A stretch of DNA of 47,794 nucleotides from Desulfobacteraceae bacterium. GTDB lineage: Bacteria; Desulfobacterota; DSM-4660; Desulfatiglandales; Desulfatiglandaceae. The translations under genes were made by a program, and so were the position numbers. The stretch covers positions 1 to 47,794 of the forward strand of contig JAUWMR010000031.1 in NCBI GenBank assembly GCA_030613055.1, read 5' to 3'. Positions 10,001 through 17,814 of this stretch are shown piece by piece. The stretch's first letter is position 1; every line of letters begins with the position of its first letter. The notes below the pieces were generated by a model. The model had not been told where the DNA came from. It did no database searches and was given only the letters and a program-made list of their open reading frames with translations.

Positions 10001-10109
10001 TCTTGCGCGCATTAAAAGCGATCGGGCAAAGTCCCTTATTGAAAAATATCTAAACAACTCCGATAGAGGTGTCAGGATTGCGGCACGGCGGGCTATGTCG
10101 GGTTTTTAA
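7095..10109 (+). CDS. Large exported protein with twelve Gly-Asp-Tyr tandem repeats and C-terminal HEAT repeats
   Basis: 1004 residues from the ATG at 7095, which has GAGG at the right distance; a TTG at 7077 is less likely. The N-terminus has a hydrophobic signal/anchor (residues about 7-32). Residues about 50-260 are a helical region without a recognised domain. Residues about 270-600 are about twelve tandem units of 25-27 residues with the pattern L-x-D-x-x-G-x-D-x-Y-x(6-8)-Q-G-A-x(3-4)-G-x-G; units read, for example, YDLKGNDLYRAGSYSQGAG and IDLGGEDTYQ. The period and the Asp/Gly/Tyr pattern recall solenoids such as RTX nonapeptides but do not match them. Residues about 730-1004 hold HEAT/PBS-lyase-type repeats (WRIRSSAARALGEIL, PAVRKAAAYSLGQM). 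It is probably an envelope or periplasmic scaffold; no enzymatic motif is seen. Confidence 0.8.
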   Translation: MFKIPKTAFLAILVSPFIVAYVLTSFILGFFTPTALGDNGMRDCLIDRSLKINAMRRGDLSIRSDLSTNPFALSYFGRWMDNPMNAPIEGQAKAMSLLAKSENPLLWMKELATLGDFDTIDAIPLKKYDRHEIPGPGQLKEAIHLILDAIYTANVRFDTIRAGISPEDMRLIEKHFIPEACTDRGFREKIEQPLSISEQRQAIDAAGSVKRKDILEAGLTIVEAVAKARELLTKMDKWQKNVSSFSFMTDLGLVEIGGKGPDVHQDAATLIIDFGGNDVYKGKTASGTNGKCSLVLDLCGDDTYLGEECTQGSGIWGIGILYDLKGNDLYRAGSYSQGAGLFGLGLLIDGGGMDTYLGTEFVQAASSWGWGGLIDLGGEDTYQCRHSGQAYSGVLGVSCLCDIKGNDKYLSGAKAPDPREPDINKSFSQGFSFGMRNLAAGGFALLADKSGNDHYQCQYFGQGASYWMGIGILYDEAGKDTFIARRYAQGAGIHFSFGLLMDAAGNDHTSSWGVSQGCGHDYGIGILINETGDDTYVSDWLSMGASNASGVGIFVDNSGDDGYECRGGIAVGNLTKSRGGIGLFVDAGGKDRYSLHGADNTLWGPNRWSIGIDEDGGGMSGMNIIAPATISPVSVEAKKKKTEERNNLLSMLASSEQMPYPENVKLMLSVASHWGLEKEVPKEAGEKILDLPPEKSTPVISGFIHTPDTMSLIFMKKFFRVHAFHALPELVKKTQSSNPVDRVRACYYLGLLKDSRALKCLIGALNDPSWRIRSSAARALGEILNKHRLFVLTPMKEAFDKAQKNNDPAVIGHYLEDRERVTALLSVIVRAMPLEYHKYRRYAEMASTAAGTDVLTDIIDLTFNNLDKILPVLRTWIMDINDSEEMAKKLVQYVIDLDPAVRKAAAYSLGQMNYEPAIRELIALLKDPDLWVRNSVVLSLSLFGNRAVYPLGLSMSRKGPSFKIIAIDVLARIKSDRAKSLIEKYLNNSDRGVRIAARRAMSGF

Positions 10110-10163
10110 CTCATTTCGGGGCATTCTTTCCGCTTAATGCATTACGAAAGACCCTTTCGGTTT

Positions 10164-10193
10164 CCTTAAGTCCCTGTTGATCGGGACTTAAGG
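10164..10193. terminator. Bidirectional hairpin between the repeat protein and comEA copy 1
   Basis: CCTTAAGTCCC and GGGACTTAAGG form a perfect 11-bp stem with an 8-base loop. It lies between convergent genes, so it probably ends both transcripts, although the T tracts are short. The loop, but not the stem, differs in the second copy (12053-12082). Confidence 0.55.
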
Positions 10194-10225
10194 AACCTTT
10201 CAATAATACGGGATGTTTTGTATGT

Positions 10226-10459
10226 CTATTCCACGGTAATCAGGTTCTTGATTGCTTCGAATTTCTTTGGGCCAATCCCTTTAACATTTGTTATATCCTC
10301 AATCATTTTAAAGGGTCCGTTTTTATCCCGGTATACCACAATACGCTCCGCGTATTTTTGTCCGATGCCTTTAATTTTTACAAGATCCGGCACTGTGGCC
10401 TTATTGATATTGACCTTGCCTGCTTCCAATGCAACTGTCATAGGAACAAATGCCATCAC
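10226..10459 (-). pseudogene. ComEA-like helix-hairpin-helix gene, copy 1, signal sequence lost
   Basis: Encodes the same (HhH)2 DNA-binding domain as copy 2: VNINKATVPDLVKIKGIGQK and ITNVKGIGPKKFEAIKNLI differ from copy 2 at only a few residues. The upstream part of the signal peptide is cut at about 10480, where sequence of a histidine-kinase fragment takes over. The only starts left are a GTG at 10459 and the ATG after it, inside the former signal peptide and without a ribosome binding site. The product could not be exported normally, so I treat it as a decaying duplicate. Confidence 0.75.
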
Positions 10460-10489
10460 AACCGAGATAATGAGTACTACGTTCAGGTC

Positions 10490-11279
<790 letters not shown>

Positions 11280-11671
11280 GGTTACATGTTTGACAATTTA
11301 AGCTTTTGTATTATGTATATTATTTTAATAGATAAAAATATTATATTATAAATTATTTTATTGCAATAAAATAATTGAACTAATATGTGCCTTATCGAAA
11401 AATTATGCCCATCGGTTCGTGCTTCGTTACAAACCGTACTAAGGAGTGCTTGCCTGATTTTTCGATCAACTTTAAAGGCTTTGTGGGAAGCATGGGAGCA
11501 GAGCTTTATTATTTTATAATATTTGCGGGCTTGAGGTATATTTTCAAACATATCTTGCGCATTATGTGATTGTTGCTTAGGCTTATATTTGCGTTTATAA
11601 TGAGATGTTCCTGTGCACAAGAGGCTCCATTGCTGTATCAAAGCAGGATTTTGTCAAGATTGTAGGTAACA
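11280..11671. other. AT-rich intergenic region between the two truncated genes
   Basis: Contains a perfect 26-bp palindrome (11351-11376) and otherwise AT-rich sequence. Short open frames here have no ribosome binding site and no family resemblance. It is probably the original divergent promoter region of the kinase and radical-SAM fragments. Confidence 0.5.
11351..11376. promoter_or_regulatory. Perfect 26-bp AT-rich palindrome
   Basis: AATTATTTTATTG is followed directly by its exact reverse complement CAATAAAATAATT. It lies about 75 bases upstream of the kinase fragment and could be an operator for a dimeric regulator. Confidence 0.4.
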
Positions 11672-11998
11672 ATGAAAATCCACATCCTTCAGCCAACCGG
11701 CTATAATCCTGATGGTACCCTTTTTCAAACCAAGACAAGATGGGTTATTGGAATGACGCTTCCTTATCTGGCAGCACTTGTACCAGATCAACATGAGGTG
11801 AAGGACACGGATGAGTGCCTTCAGGATATTGATTTTAGTGAAGAATACGATCTTGTGGCTATTACAACATTTTCTCATGCCTCTAAAAGGGCCTATGAAA
11901 TTGCCCGTACATATTGCGAAAAGGGCACAAAGGTGGTTATGGGGGGGGCTTTTAAGGGTGGTTTTTGTGAAGTCGCTGAATTATTGTCGGGTTTTTAA
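11672..11998 (+). pseudogene. Truncated B12-binding radical-SAM gene (N-terminal part only)
   Basis: The first ~100 residues read as the cobalamin-binding N-terminus of B12-binding radical-SAM proteins (MKIHILQPTGYNPDGTLFQT, VKDTDECLQDIDF, YDLVAITTFSHASKRAYEIA, GTKVVMGG). The radical-SAM CxxxCxxC domain is absent. The frame runs into direct repeat 2 at 11985 and ends with the same SGF-stop codons that end the repeat protein at 10109. The stop is therefore borrowed from the duplication, and the gene was cut at that junction. Confidence 0.8.
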
Positions 11999-12367
11999 CT
12001 CATTTCGGGACATTCTTTCCGCTTAGTACATTACGAAAGACCCTTACGGTTACCTTAAGTCCCGGTTAATCGGGACTTAAGGAACCTTTCAATAATATAG
12101 GTTTTTGCCCGCCTATTCTACGGTAATCAGGTTCTTGATTGCTTCGAATTTTTTCGGGCCAATCCCTTTAACATTTGTGATGTCCTCAATCTTTTTAAAG
12201 GGTCCGTTTTTATCCCGGTATGCCACAATACGCTCCGCGTATTTTTGTCCGATGCCTTTAATTTTTACAAGATCCGGCACTGTGGCCTTATTGATATTGA
12301 CCTTGTTCACGTCTAATGCCACTACAAGCGGAACAAATGCCACAACCACCGAGATTACAAGTACTAC
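11985..12367. repeat. Direct repeat 2 of the 385-bp duplication
   Basis: Same order as 10096-10480: SGF-stop codons, hairpin (12053-12082), comEA frame. It diverges from copy 1 beyond GTACTAC at 12367, where this copy continues into a full signal peptide and ribosome binding site. This copy therefore has the ancestral 5' end of comEA, and copy 1 the ancestral 3' neighbour. Confidence 0.9.
12053..12082. terminator. Hairpin downstream of comEA copy 2
   Basis: CCTTAAGTCCC and GGGACTTAAGG again form an 11-bp perfect stem. It is the likely transcript end of the minus-strand comEA gene. Confidence 0.5.
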
Positions 12368-12394
12368 TGTCAAAACCCGTTTCAAATTTCTCAT
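12113..12394 (-). CDS. ComEA-like helix-hairpin-helix protein (intact copy)
   Basis: 93 residues from the ATG at 12394, which follows GGAGG. An N-terminal signal peptide or anchor (residues about 5-25, VLTVVLVISVVVAFVPLVVA) is followed by a (HhH)2 domain with two GIG turns (VKIKGIGQKYAERI and VKGIGPKKFEAI). ComEA-family proteins bind double-stranded DNA in the periplasm during DNA uptake; many short versions like this are of unproven function. No other competence gene is nearby. A sigma-54-like promoter and tandem upstream palindromes precede it. Confidence 0.85.
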   Translation of the reverse strand: MRNLKRVLTVVLVISVVVAFVPLVVALDVNKVNINKATVPDLVKIKGIGQKYAERIVAYRDKNGPFKKIEDITNVKGIGPKKFEAIKNLITVE

Positions 12395-12486
12395 TCTTCT
12401 ACCTCCATTCAAAAAAATGTTAGTGAAAACGCAGGGCGCGTACTTAGACCGCAGAGCCGCATCCTGCACGGACAATTCCCTTTATC

Positions 12487-12502
12487 TTCAAATGCTGTGC
12501 CA
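12487..12502 (-). promoter_or_regulatory. Possible sigma-54 promoter of comEA
   Basis: On the minus strand the sequence is TGGCACAGCATTTGAA. The -24 element TGGCAC is perfect and the spacing correct; the -12 element reads TTGA instead of TTGC, one mismatch at a usually conserved base. It lies about 95 bases upstream of the comEA start. Confidence 0.5.
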
Positions 12503-12674
12503 GAACTGCATTTTGTGTGAAATAGACTGGATGTTTATAATTATTCCGGTCGGAGATATTCGGAAATCCTTATTTTACATGCGTATTAGAAAATTATGAT
12601 TCAGTAAAATAATATGGTTTCTTCAAGAAATGATTCAAGATGGGGGCATTGATGGAATGTATATTCCTCGATCA

Positions 12675-12713
12675 TGCACAAAAAACAGTGCGTCATGCAC
12701 AATTTTTTGTGCA
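12675..12713. promoter_or_regulatory. Tandem enhancer-like palindromes, TGCAC-N8-GTGC(A/G) twice
   Basis: Site 1 (12675-12692) is TGCAC-N8-GTGCG. Site 2 (12696-12713) is TGCACAATTTTTTGTGCA, nearly a full palindrome. The sites start exactly 21 bp apart, two helical turns, and lie 173-211 bp upstream of the -24 box, as expected for binding sites of a sigma-54 enhancer-binding protein. Confidence 0.55.
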
Positions 12714-12768
12714 TGTAATAAAAAAATCAATTATCCTCCGGCAAATGGTTGGGGTATTAAAAATGGTT

Positions 12769-12791
12769 CTTCTCCAATTTAGTTGGAGAAG
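12769..12791. repeat. Perfect 9-bp hairpin
   Basis: CTTCTCCAA and TTGGAGAAG around a 5-base loop; no gene ends next to it on either strand. Purpose unknown. Confidence 0.4.
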
Positions 12792-12954
12792 AGGGTCCAA
12801 GGATTCAAGGGGTCAAGGATTCAAGGGTTCCAGTGAAATGCTTAAAGACTATAAGCGGATACTTATTTCATACAACCGCTTACACAATATTGATAAGCAG
12901 ATGTCGGTAGCGTTCACCGATCAATGAGAACAGCAGAATTTCGAACAGAAAGTA

Positions 12955-13701
12955 TCAAATGATCAACTTTAATGCCAATGCCAGGACGGAAACGATAAAT
13001 AATCTCCTTATCCATACATTTCCAATCCTGTCTGAATAGTGTGCCCCGATATAAGACCCCGAGGCGGTCCCGATGAACAAGGCAACGGCATCCGGGTATA
13101 CGATGAGTCCTTTAAAGGCAAAAATGATGGTGGTCGCAACTGAGTACATTACGGCGCCGATTTTCCATGTTCCAGCGCTTTCGATGAAGGTCTGCCCGAA
13201 CAGCAGTATTTGCACATAGGATAAGAAAATGCCGAATCCAGGCGTGTAAAATCCCGCATATACTCCGATTAAAAAGGAAAGGGCAATGCCCAGGATACGC
13301 TCATATTTTAGGATAACGTCTTTTCTTTTTTCCAAGCCGATGTTTGACTTGGCCATGATGATGATCAGAACCGCAACAGTAAAGGCGGCAATGATTTTTC
13401 TTAGGGCTTCCTCGCTGATTTCCAGCAGAAGGAACGCCCCGAGAATGGAGCCAATGAAGAAAGGGATTCCCGTAATCAGGCCTATACTATAGTCTATTGT
13501 TCCCTTCTTGTGGAATTTATACCAGCCGGTACTGAACAAACCCACGGCCCCCAGTCTATTGGTAGCGATCGCTACATGGGGGGGTAACCCTATGAAAATG
13601 AGCGTGGGTACAGTGATCAGCCCCCCGCCTCCGGCCAGGGTGCCAAAAAACCCCGCGAATATGCCGACCAAGCAGATGACCAATAGAGTGATAATATCCA
13701 T
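12955..13701 (-). CDS. TauE/SafE-family membrane permease (second of a pair)
   Basis: Polytopic membrane protein of the TauE/SafE (DUF81) family, which includes exporters of sulfite, sulfoacetate and other organosulfur anions. Hallmarks are the N-terminal GIFAGFFGTLAGGGGLITVP, with the glycine-rich turn, and the repeated half beginning near LIGVYAGFYTPGFGI. About eight hydrophobic segments in 248 residues. The ATG at 13701 follows GGGG; a TTG at 13716 would add five residues. The gene starts 15 bases after the stop of the upstream homologue, so the two are co-transcribed and may work as a pair. The substrate cannot be told from sequence. Confidence 0.88.
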   Translation of the reverse strand: MDIITLLVICLVGIFAGFFGTLAGGGGLITVPTLIFIGLPPHVAIATNRLGAVGLFSTGWYKFHKKGTIDYSIGLITGIPFFIGSILGAFLLLEISEEALRKIIAAFTVAVLIIIMAKSNIGLEKRKDVILKYERILGIALSFLIGVYAGFYTPGFGIFLSYVQILLFGQTFIESAGTWKIGAVMYSVATTIIFAFKGLIVYPDAVALFIGTASGSYIGAHYSDRIGNVWIRRLFIVSVLALALKLII

Positions 13702-13716
13702 GGATACCCCAATCAA

Positions 13717-14499
13717 TTACCTGAAAAGCATTGCGGTAAGCCTGATGCATATGAGAAGCATCAACGACCCCAGGATGGTCTTGCGCCAGAAAAGCGGAAA
13801 ATCCTGATTAATCAAAACTCCTATCTTGGTAAAAATGAAGCTACCGGTAAAGAGAAAAAAGGCGATATCCAGGTGAATATATCCAACGACAGGGAACTGA
13901 TACGGAGTTCCACTGTTAAAGGCAAAGGGGATGCTCGCAAAAAAGCAGGTGAATATCATAATCGCGTTGGATGTGGGTGTGGCCTGCACGTTTTTTGTGA
14001 GTCCGCTGACCAGCATAAGTGACGTGGTGATACCGCCGCCGCCGACTCCCGTCATTCCTGCAACAAAACCGCTAAAACCGCCGATCCCGAAAGGCAGTAA
14101 TTTTGAATACTTCCCGGATGATTTTCGGGAGGTTTCCTTCTTTATGGAAAACGTCCTTAGGGCCAGCCAGAATAGAAACAGAATATAGAAAATAATCAGG
14201 AATTTCTCAGGCAGGATGGTCGCCAGTTTTCCTGCAATCAAGGCAAAAAGAGAAGACGGAAACGCGATCCAGGGAACGATACGCCAGACCACAACCCCCC
14301 TTTGCTGGAAGCTATAGGTGTTATACGCGGCGACCATAATGATGGTGACCAGGCTTGTGGAGATCGCCTCAAGATGAGAAAAGGGCAATATCAGGCTCAG
14401 CATGGGTACGATGATAAGACCCCCGCCAAGGCCGAACAAAGTGGAAATAAAGCTTACACCAAACCCGGTGACCAGGATTATAACATAGTTCAGTAACAT
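13717..14499 (-). CDS. TauE/SafE-family membrane permease (first of a pair)
   Basis: 260-residue homologue of the next gene, with the same internal duplication: GFGVSFISTLFGLGGGLIIVP in the first half and GGFSGFVAGMTGVGGGGIT in the second. About eight membrane helices. Two adjacent TauE/SafE genes are common in sulfate-reducing bacteria, where sulfonate or sulfite export is the usual guess. It could also serve the neighbouring carboxylate island, but it is transcribed away from it and separated by 254 bases. Confidence 0.88.
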   Translation of the reverse strand: MLLNYVIILVTGFGVSFISTLFGLGGGLIIVPMLSLILPFSHLEAISTSLVTIIMVAAYNTYSFQQRGVVVWRIVPWIAFPSSLFALIAGKLATILPEKFLIIFYILFLFWLALRTFSIKKETSRKSSGKYSKLLPFGIGGFSGFVAGMTGVGGGGITTSLMLVSGLTKNVQATPTSNAIMIFTCFFASIPFAFNSGTPYQFPVVGYIHLDIAFFLFTGSFIFTKIGVLINQDFPLFWRKTILGSLMLLICIRLTAMLFR

Positions 14500-14605
14500 G
14501 AAAAGACGACCTCACATGGTAACAGGGTTTTCATCACTATCCTTTTGCGGTTCCAACATGATTACGGGCCGCACAATCGCCCGCAAGTTACTTGACTTAA
14601 CACAG

Positions 14606-14622
14606 ATCATATATTATAAAAT
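14606..14622. promoter_or_regulatory. AT-rich motif, site 1 (upstream of tctBA)
   Basis: The 17-mer here is the exact reverse complement of 22741-22757 (ATTTTATAATATATGAT) and contains the core ATATTATAAAAT (14611-14622). It is enclosed by CAGAT (14603-14607) and ATCTG (14621-14625). It lies in the 254-base gap between the divergent TauE and tctB genes. Possible operator for the GntR regulator at 17815-18534. Confidence 0.5.
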
Positions 14623-14753
14623 CTGCATTATTGAAATACGCTATACAGCGCGTTAGGTAAAGCGTAAAATGGATTGAATGTCTCCCTGTTTTTCGATTTT
14701 TCACGCTGTACCGCCTGAATGGACAGTTATTTTTTCAATCGGGGCAACAAAGA

Positions 14754-15239
14754 ATGGACAAAAAAAAGGACCCGCCGGACAAGAAAAAGGCGGGGATAAC
14801 CATTGACCTGATCAGCGGGGCGTTTCTTTTTGCCCTTTCCATTTATGTGGCAATCCACACCTATGTCGCTCTACCGCTGGGCACACATTTCAATCCCGGG
14901 CCAGGCTATGTGCCCATGCTCTTGGCAATCATCCTTGGGATTTTGTCCTGCATCATTCTGGCGCTGGGCCGTCGTTCCGTGGCCTTTAAGTCCCTTCACT
15001 GGCCCGGCTTTTTCCATGCCGTGTGTATTGTGGGATGCTGCGGTTTTTCCATTTTTGCGATCGAAAGGCTCGGATACCGGGTCACTGTGTTGATTATCCT
15101 GCTGTTCCTGTTCGGTTATCTTGAACGTCTCAAAGTCTGGGCTTTTCTCCTGCTGACGTTTGGGCTTACATTTGGTTCCTACTGGCTTTTCCACAACCTG
15201 CTGAATGTCCCTCTTCCACTGGGAGGTTTTGGGTTTTGA
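14754..15239 (+). CDS. tctB: Tripartite tricarboxylate transporter, small membrane subunit TctB
   Basis: 161 residues with four hydrophobic helices (IDLISGAFLFALSIYVAIHT, then YVPMLLAIILGILSCIILAL, and two more) and the family feature F-x-PGPGYVP near residues 45-52. TctB is the poorly conserved small subunit of the secondary carboxylate importer TctABC. Its stop overlaps the TTG start of tctA (TTGA), so the two are translationally coupled. The start at 14754 has a weak ribosome binding site. Confidence 0.88.
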   Translation: MDKKKDPPDKKKAGITIDLISGAFLFALSIYVAIHTYVALPLGTHFNPGPGYVPMLLAIILGILSCIILALGRRSVAFKSLHWPGFFHAVCIVGCCGFSIFAIERLGYRVTVLIILLFLFGYLERLKVWAFLLLTFGLTFGSYWLFHNLLNVPLPLGGFGF

Positions 15240-16759
15240 TATCAGACACTTTGCCGAACCTGATTCTGGGTTTTGCCACGGCTTTCACGCCCGGGAATTT
15301 GCTCTGGGCCATTTTGGGTTGTTTCATAGGCACGATGGTAGGCGTTTTGCCTGGGATCGGCCCACTGGCCGGGATCAGTCTGCTTTTGCCGCTAACCTTC
15401 GGCCTCAACCCTACGAGCGGGCTAATACTTTTGTGCAGTGTGTATTACGGGGCGATGTACGGGGGGTCGACCACATCCATCCTGATGAGAATCCCCGGTG
15501 AGTCGGCATCGGTGATCACCTGCATTGAAGGATATCAGATGGCGCAAAAAGGCAGGGCGGGTCCCGCACTTGCCATTTGTGCTATTGGTTCTTATATAGC
15601 GGGAACAGTCGCAGTCCTCGGCCTCATGTTCGTGGCGCCGCCCTTGGCCAGGTTAGCCCTGCGTTTTGGACCCCCGGAGTATTTCTCCCTGCTGGTTCTG
15701 GGTCTGATGCTCCTTGGGTACATGAGCGGCGGGTCGGTTCCGAAAAACCTGTCAATGATCGCATTGGGCCTGCTTTTTGGGATGGTCGGCATCGACGTCA
15801 TCACCGGGTATTTCCGTTTTATCTACGGAGTGGTGGCCCTGGGAGACGGGCTTTCCATCGTGCCCGTGGCCGTAGGTCTTTTCGGACTTTCCGAAATCAT
15901 GGCCACTGCCGGGGATCCTGACAGACCGGACGCAATAAAGCCCCGCCTAAAGGACCTGGTTCCGTCCAAGCATGAACTCAAAGTCTCCGCGGCCCCTATC
16001 GCAAGGGGGACCATCCTGGGTTTTTTAATCGGGATTATTCCCGGATCGGCCCATATCATTTCCACCTTTATTTCCTATGCCCTGGAACGGAGATTGTCCA
16101 AATATCCCGAGCGGTTTGGGACAGGGGTAATTGAAGGCGTGGCAGGGCCTGAGTCCGCCAACAACGCAGCCAGTACCGGAGCACTAGTTCCCATGCTTGC
16201 CCTCGGTGTGCCCACCGGCCCGATTCCGGCGGTGCTGCTGGCCGCCCTGATGGTGCACGGGGTCACTCCCGGCCCGCTCCTGATCACGGAGAACCCGGTC
16301 ACCTTCTGGGGGTTGATCGCGAGCATGTATCTGGGCAATTTCGTGCTTCTCTTACTCAACCTTCCGATGGTGGGTATCTTTGTAAATTTTTTGAGGATCC
16401 CCTATAAGTATCTTTACCCGACCATCTTGATGCTGTGCATAGTGGGCGTCTATGCCGTGAATTACAGCGTGGTTGATTTGGGGATCATGGTGGTCATGGG
16501 TGTTCTGGGATATTTGATGCGGAAGTTCGAATTCGAGGCCGCTCCGGCTGTTTTGGGGGTTGTACTTGCCCCGATCATGGAACTGAGCCTTCGGCAGGCA
16601 CTGGCTATGTCGGACGGGAGCTACGGCATTTTTATAAGCAGGCCCATTTCCGTCACTTTTTTAGCTGCGACCGCCATTTTGCTCTTACTGGCTGTCCTTC
16701 CGTTGTTCAAGAAGGTCGCGTGGCGGGAAAAGCTGACAAAAGCGGAGAAAGAAGGGTAG
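15236..16759 (+). CDS. tctA: Tripartite tricarboxylate transporter, large permease TctA
   Basis: 507 residues with about twelve membrane helices, the normal size for TctA. Characteristic segments are MVGVLPGIGPLAGISLLLPL, the tight stretch YYGAMYGGSTTSILMRIPGE, and the mirrored later motif GPESANNAASTGALVPMLAL. It couples ion gradients to uptake of a carboxylate delivered by TctC. The TTG start at 15236 is preceded by GGGAGG and overlaps the tctB stop. The matching TctC-type binding protein lies 5 kb away on the other strand (21614-22594). Confidence 0.95.
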   Translation: MISDTLPNLILGFATAFTPGNLLWAILGCFIGTMVGVLPGIGPLAGISLLLPLTFGLNPTSGLILLCSVYYGAMYGGSTTSILMRIPGESASVITCIEGYQMAQKGRAGPALAICAIGSYIAGTVAVLGLMFVAPPLARLALRFGPPEYFSLLVLGLMLLGYMSGGSVPKNLSMIALGLLFGMVGIDVITGYFRFIYGVVALGDGLSIVPVAVGLFGLSEIMATAGDPDRPDAIKPRLKDLVPSKHELKVSAAPIARGTILGFLIGIIPGSAHIISTFISYALERRLSKYPERFGTGVIEGVAGPESANNAASTGALVPMLALGVPTGPIPAVLLAALMVHGVTPGPLLITENPVTFWGLIASMYLGNFVLLLLNLPMVGIFVNFLRIPYKYLYPTILMLCIVGVYAVNYSVVDLGIMVVMGVLGYLMRKFEFEAAPAVLGVVLAPIMELSLRQALAMSDGSYGIFISRPISVTFLAATAILLLLAVLPLFKKVAWREKLTKAEKEG

Positions 16760-16819
16760 TCAGGGGATCGAGAATATAAGGCACACTCATGTCCGTAAGG
16801 CCCGTTGCGAAGGCCGTTT

Positions 16820-17671
16820 TTAAACGGAAACCTTTGTCAGTTTCCCATACAGTTCGGGCAAACGGTCTTCCATCAGATCATTGTGCCGGGTTATTTTTTT
16901 ATCTCTGGCTTCAGCAGGATCTATTTCAACAACCTTTACTGTTTCTTCTTCTCCCAGGCGAAATAATACATTTCCCCTGGGGTCTACCACCTGGCTTTTG
17001 CCGCTGAATTTCAGCGCATCTTTCCCGCCTCTTTTTTCTTCTCCGATACGATTTGCCGTAAGCGAAAAGACCCCGTTTTCAATGCTCCGGGTGATCATGG
17101 CCTGCTGGCAGTAAGGCAAAACCAGGTTGGCGGGATGGCAGATGATGTCGGCTCCCTTAAGCGCCAGAATGCGAGCGACCTCGGGAAAAATCCAATCAAA
17201 GCAGATCATCAACCCGACGTAAACGCCGTTTTGTTGAAATATCGGGAACCCCCCGTTTCCGGGTGAAAAAAAGAATTTCTCTTCGAAGAAGAGATGCGCC
17301 TTTTTATAAACACCGATCACGCCCTCAGGACCTGTATATAACGCGGAATTGAAAAAGGCCCCATTTGCGCCCTCTGCCATGCCGAAAACCATATACATAT
17401 TTCTGTCCTTGCATAGTTTTACAAATTCGTTCACGGCATGGCTGCTTGAAATATCCTCGGATAGAAATTTCACCTCGTTTGGGGATTTGAATTGATAACC
17501 GGTCGTGCAAAGCTCCGGAAGCACGATTAAATCGGCCTTGATGTTGGCCAGGGAGTCGGTGACGTGCTCCACATTTTGCCGGATCTCTCCAAAAACCGGC
17601 TCGAACTGAAAAAGCCCGACCTTTATTGCTTTAGAAACGCCCGTGGTCCTGTTTTGCTCTTTGTTTTGCAT
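16820..17671 (-). CDS. Carbon-nitrogen hydrolase (nitrilase superfamily amidase)
   Basis: 283-residue nitrilase-superfamily enzyme with the Glu-Lys-Cys triad in place: E53 in LIVLPELCTTGYQ, K124 in YKKAHLF, C157 in GLMICFDWIFPE. Such enzymes hydrolyse amides, N-carbamoyl compounds or nitriles in the cytosol. It is the third gene of a cupin-GntR-hydrolase unit facing tctBA, so its substrate may be an amide or carbamoyl derivative of the imported carboxylate. The starting ATG has only a weak ribosome binding site. Which amide it cleaves cannot be told. Confidence 0.88.
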   Translation of the reverse strand: MQNKEQNRTTGVSKAIKVGLFQFEPVFGEIRQNVEHVTDSLANIKADLIVLPELCTTGYQFKSPNEVKFLSEDISSSHAVNEFVKLCKDRNMYMVFGMAEGANGAFFNSALYTGPEGVIGVYKKAHLFFEEKFFFSPGNGGFPIFQQNGVYVGLMICFDWIFPEVARILALKGADIICHPANLVLPYCQQAMITRSIENGVFSLTANRIGEEKRGGKDALKFSGKSQVVDPRGNVLFRLGEEETVKVVEIDPAEARDKKITRHNDLMEDRLPELYGKLTKVSV

Positions 17672-17814
17672 AAGTTCCCGCCGGGATTATGTAAGATTTG
17701 GTTTCAACCGGGATGTGTCGATTGCGGTTTTGCCGGGCATTACAGCGAACATCGCGGGTCCGGGCGATTTGGAATTCCTTCGCCGCGACCGTGAGGTCAC
17801 GGATGACCGAACCC

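Larger units (their letters stand above)
10096..10480. repeat. Direct repeat 1 of a 385-bp duplication (SGF-stop, hairpin, comEA)
   Basis: This segment is repeated at 11985-12367 in the same orientation with scattered substitutions and small indels. It begins inside the last codons of the repeat-protein gene (…SGF-stop), contains a hairpin and the comEA-like frame, and ends abruptly at GTACTAC, where the two copies diverge. Confidence 0.9.
12395..12954. other. Regulatory intergenic region upstream of comEA
   Basis: Holds a sigma-54-like promoter (12487-12502), two tandem TGCAC-N8-GTGC(A/G) palindromes (12675-12713), a 9-bp hairpin (12769-12791) and a low-complexity GGATTCAAGG(G)GTCAA repeat (about 12796-12834). 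The open frame at 12640-12927 runs through these elements and shows no protein-like features. Confidence 0.5.

Noticed and set aside
12675-12713. Calling the tandem palindromes NtrC sites
   Set aside because: The half-sites resemble NtrC boxes, but the centre is 8 rather than 7 bases and the downstream gene is not a nitrogen gene; the binding protein is left open.
12796-12834. CRISPR-like or tandem-repeat array at the GGATTCAAGG(G)GTCAA stretch
   Set aside because: Only about two short, imperfect units without spacers; it is low-complexity sequence.
12640-12927. 95-codon frame upstream of the TauE genes
   Set aside because: It runs through the tandem palindromes, a hairpin and a low-complexity repeat, so it is not likely coding.
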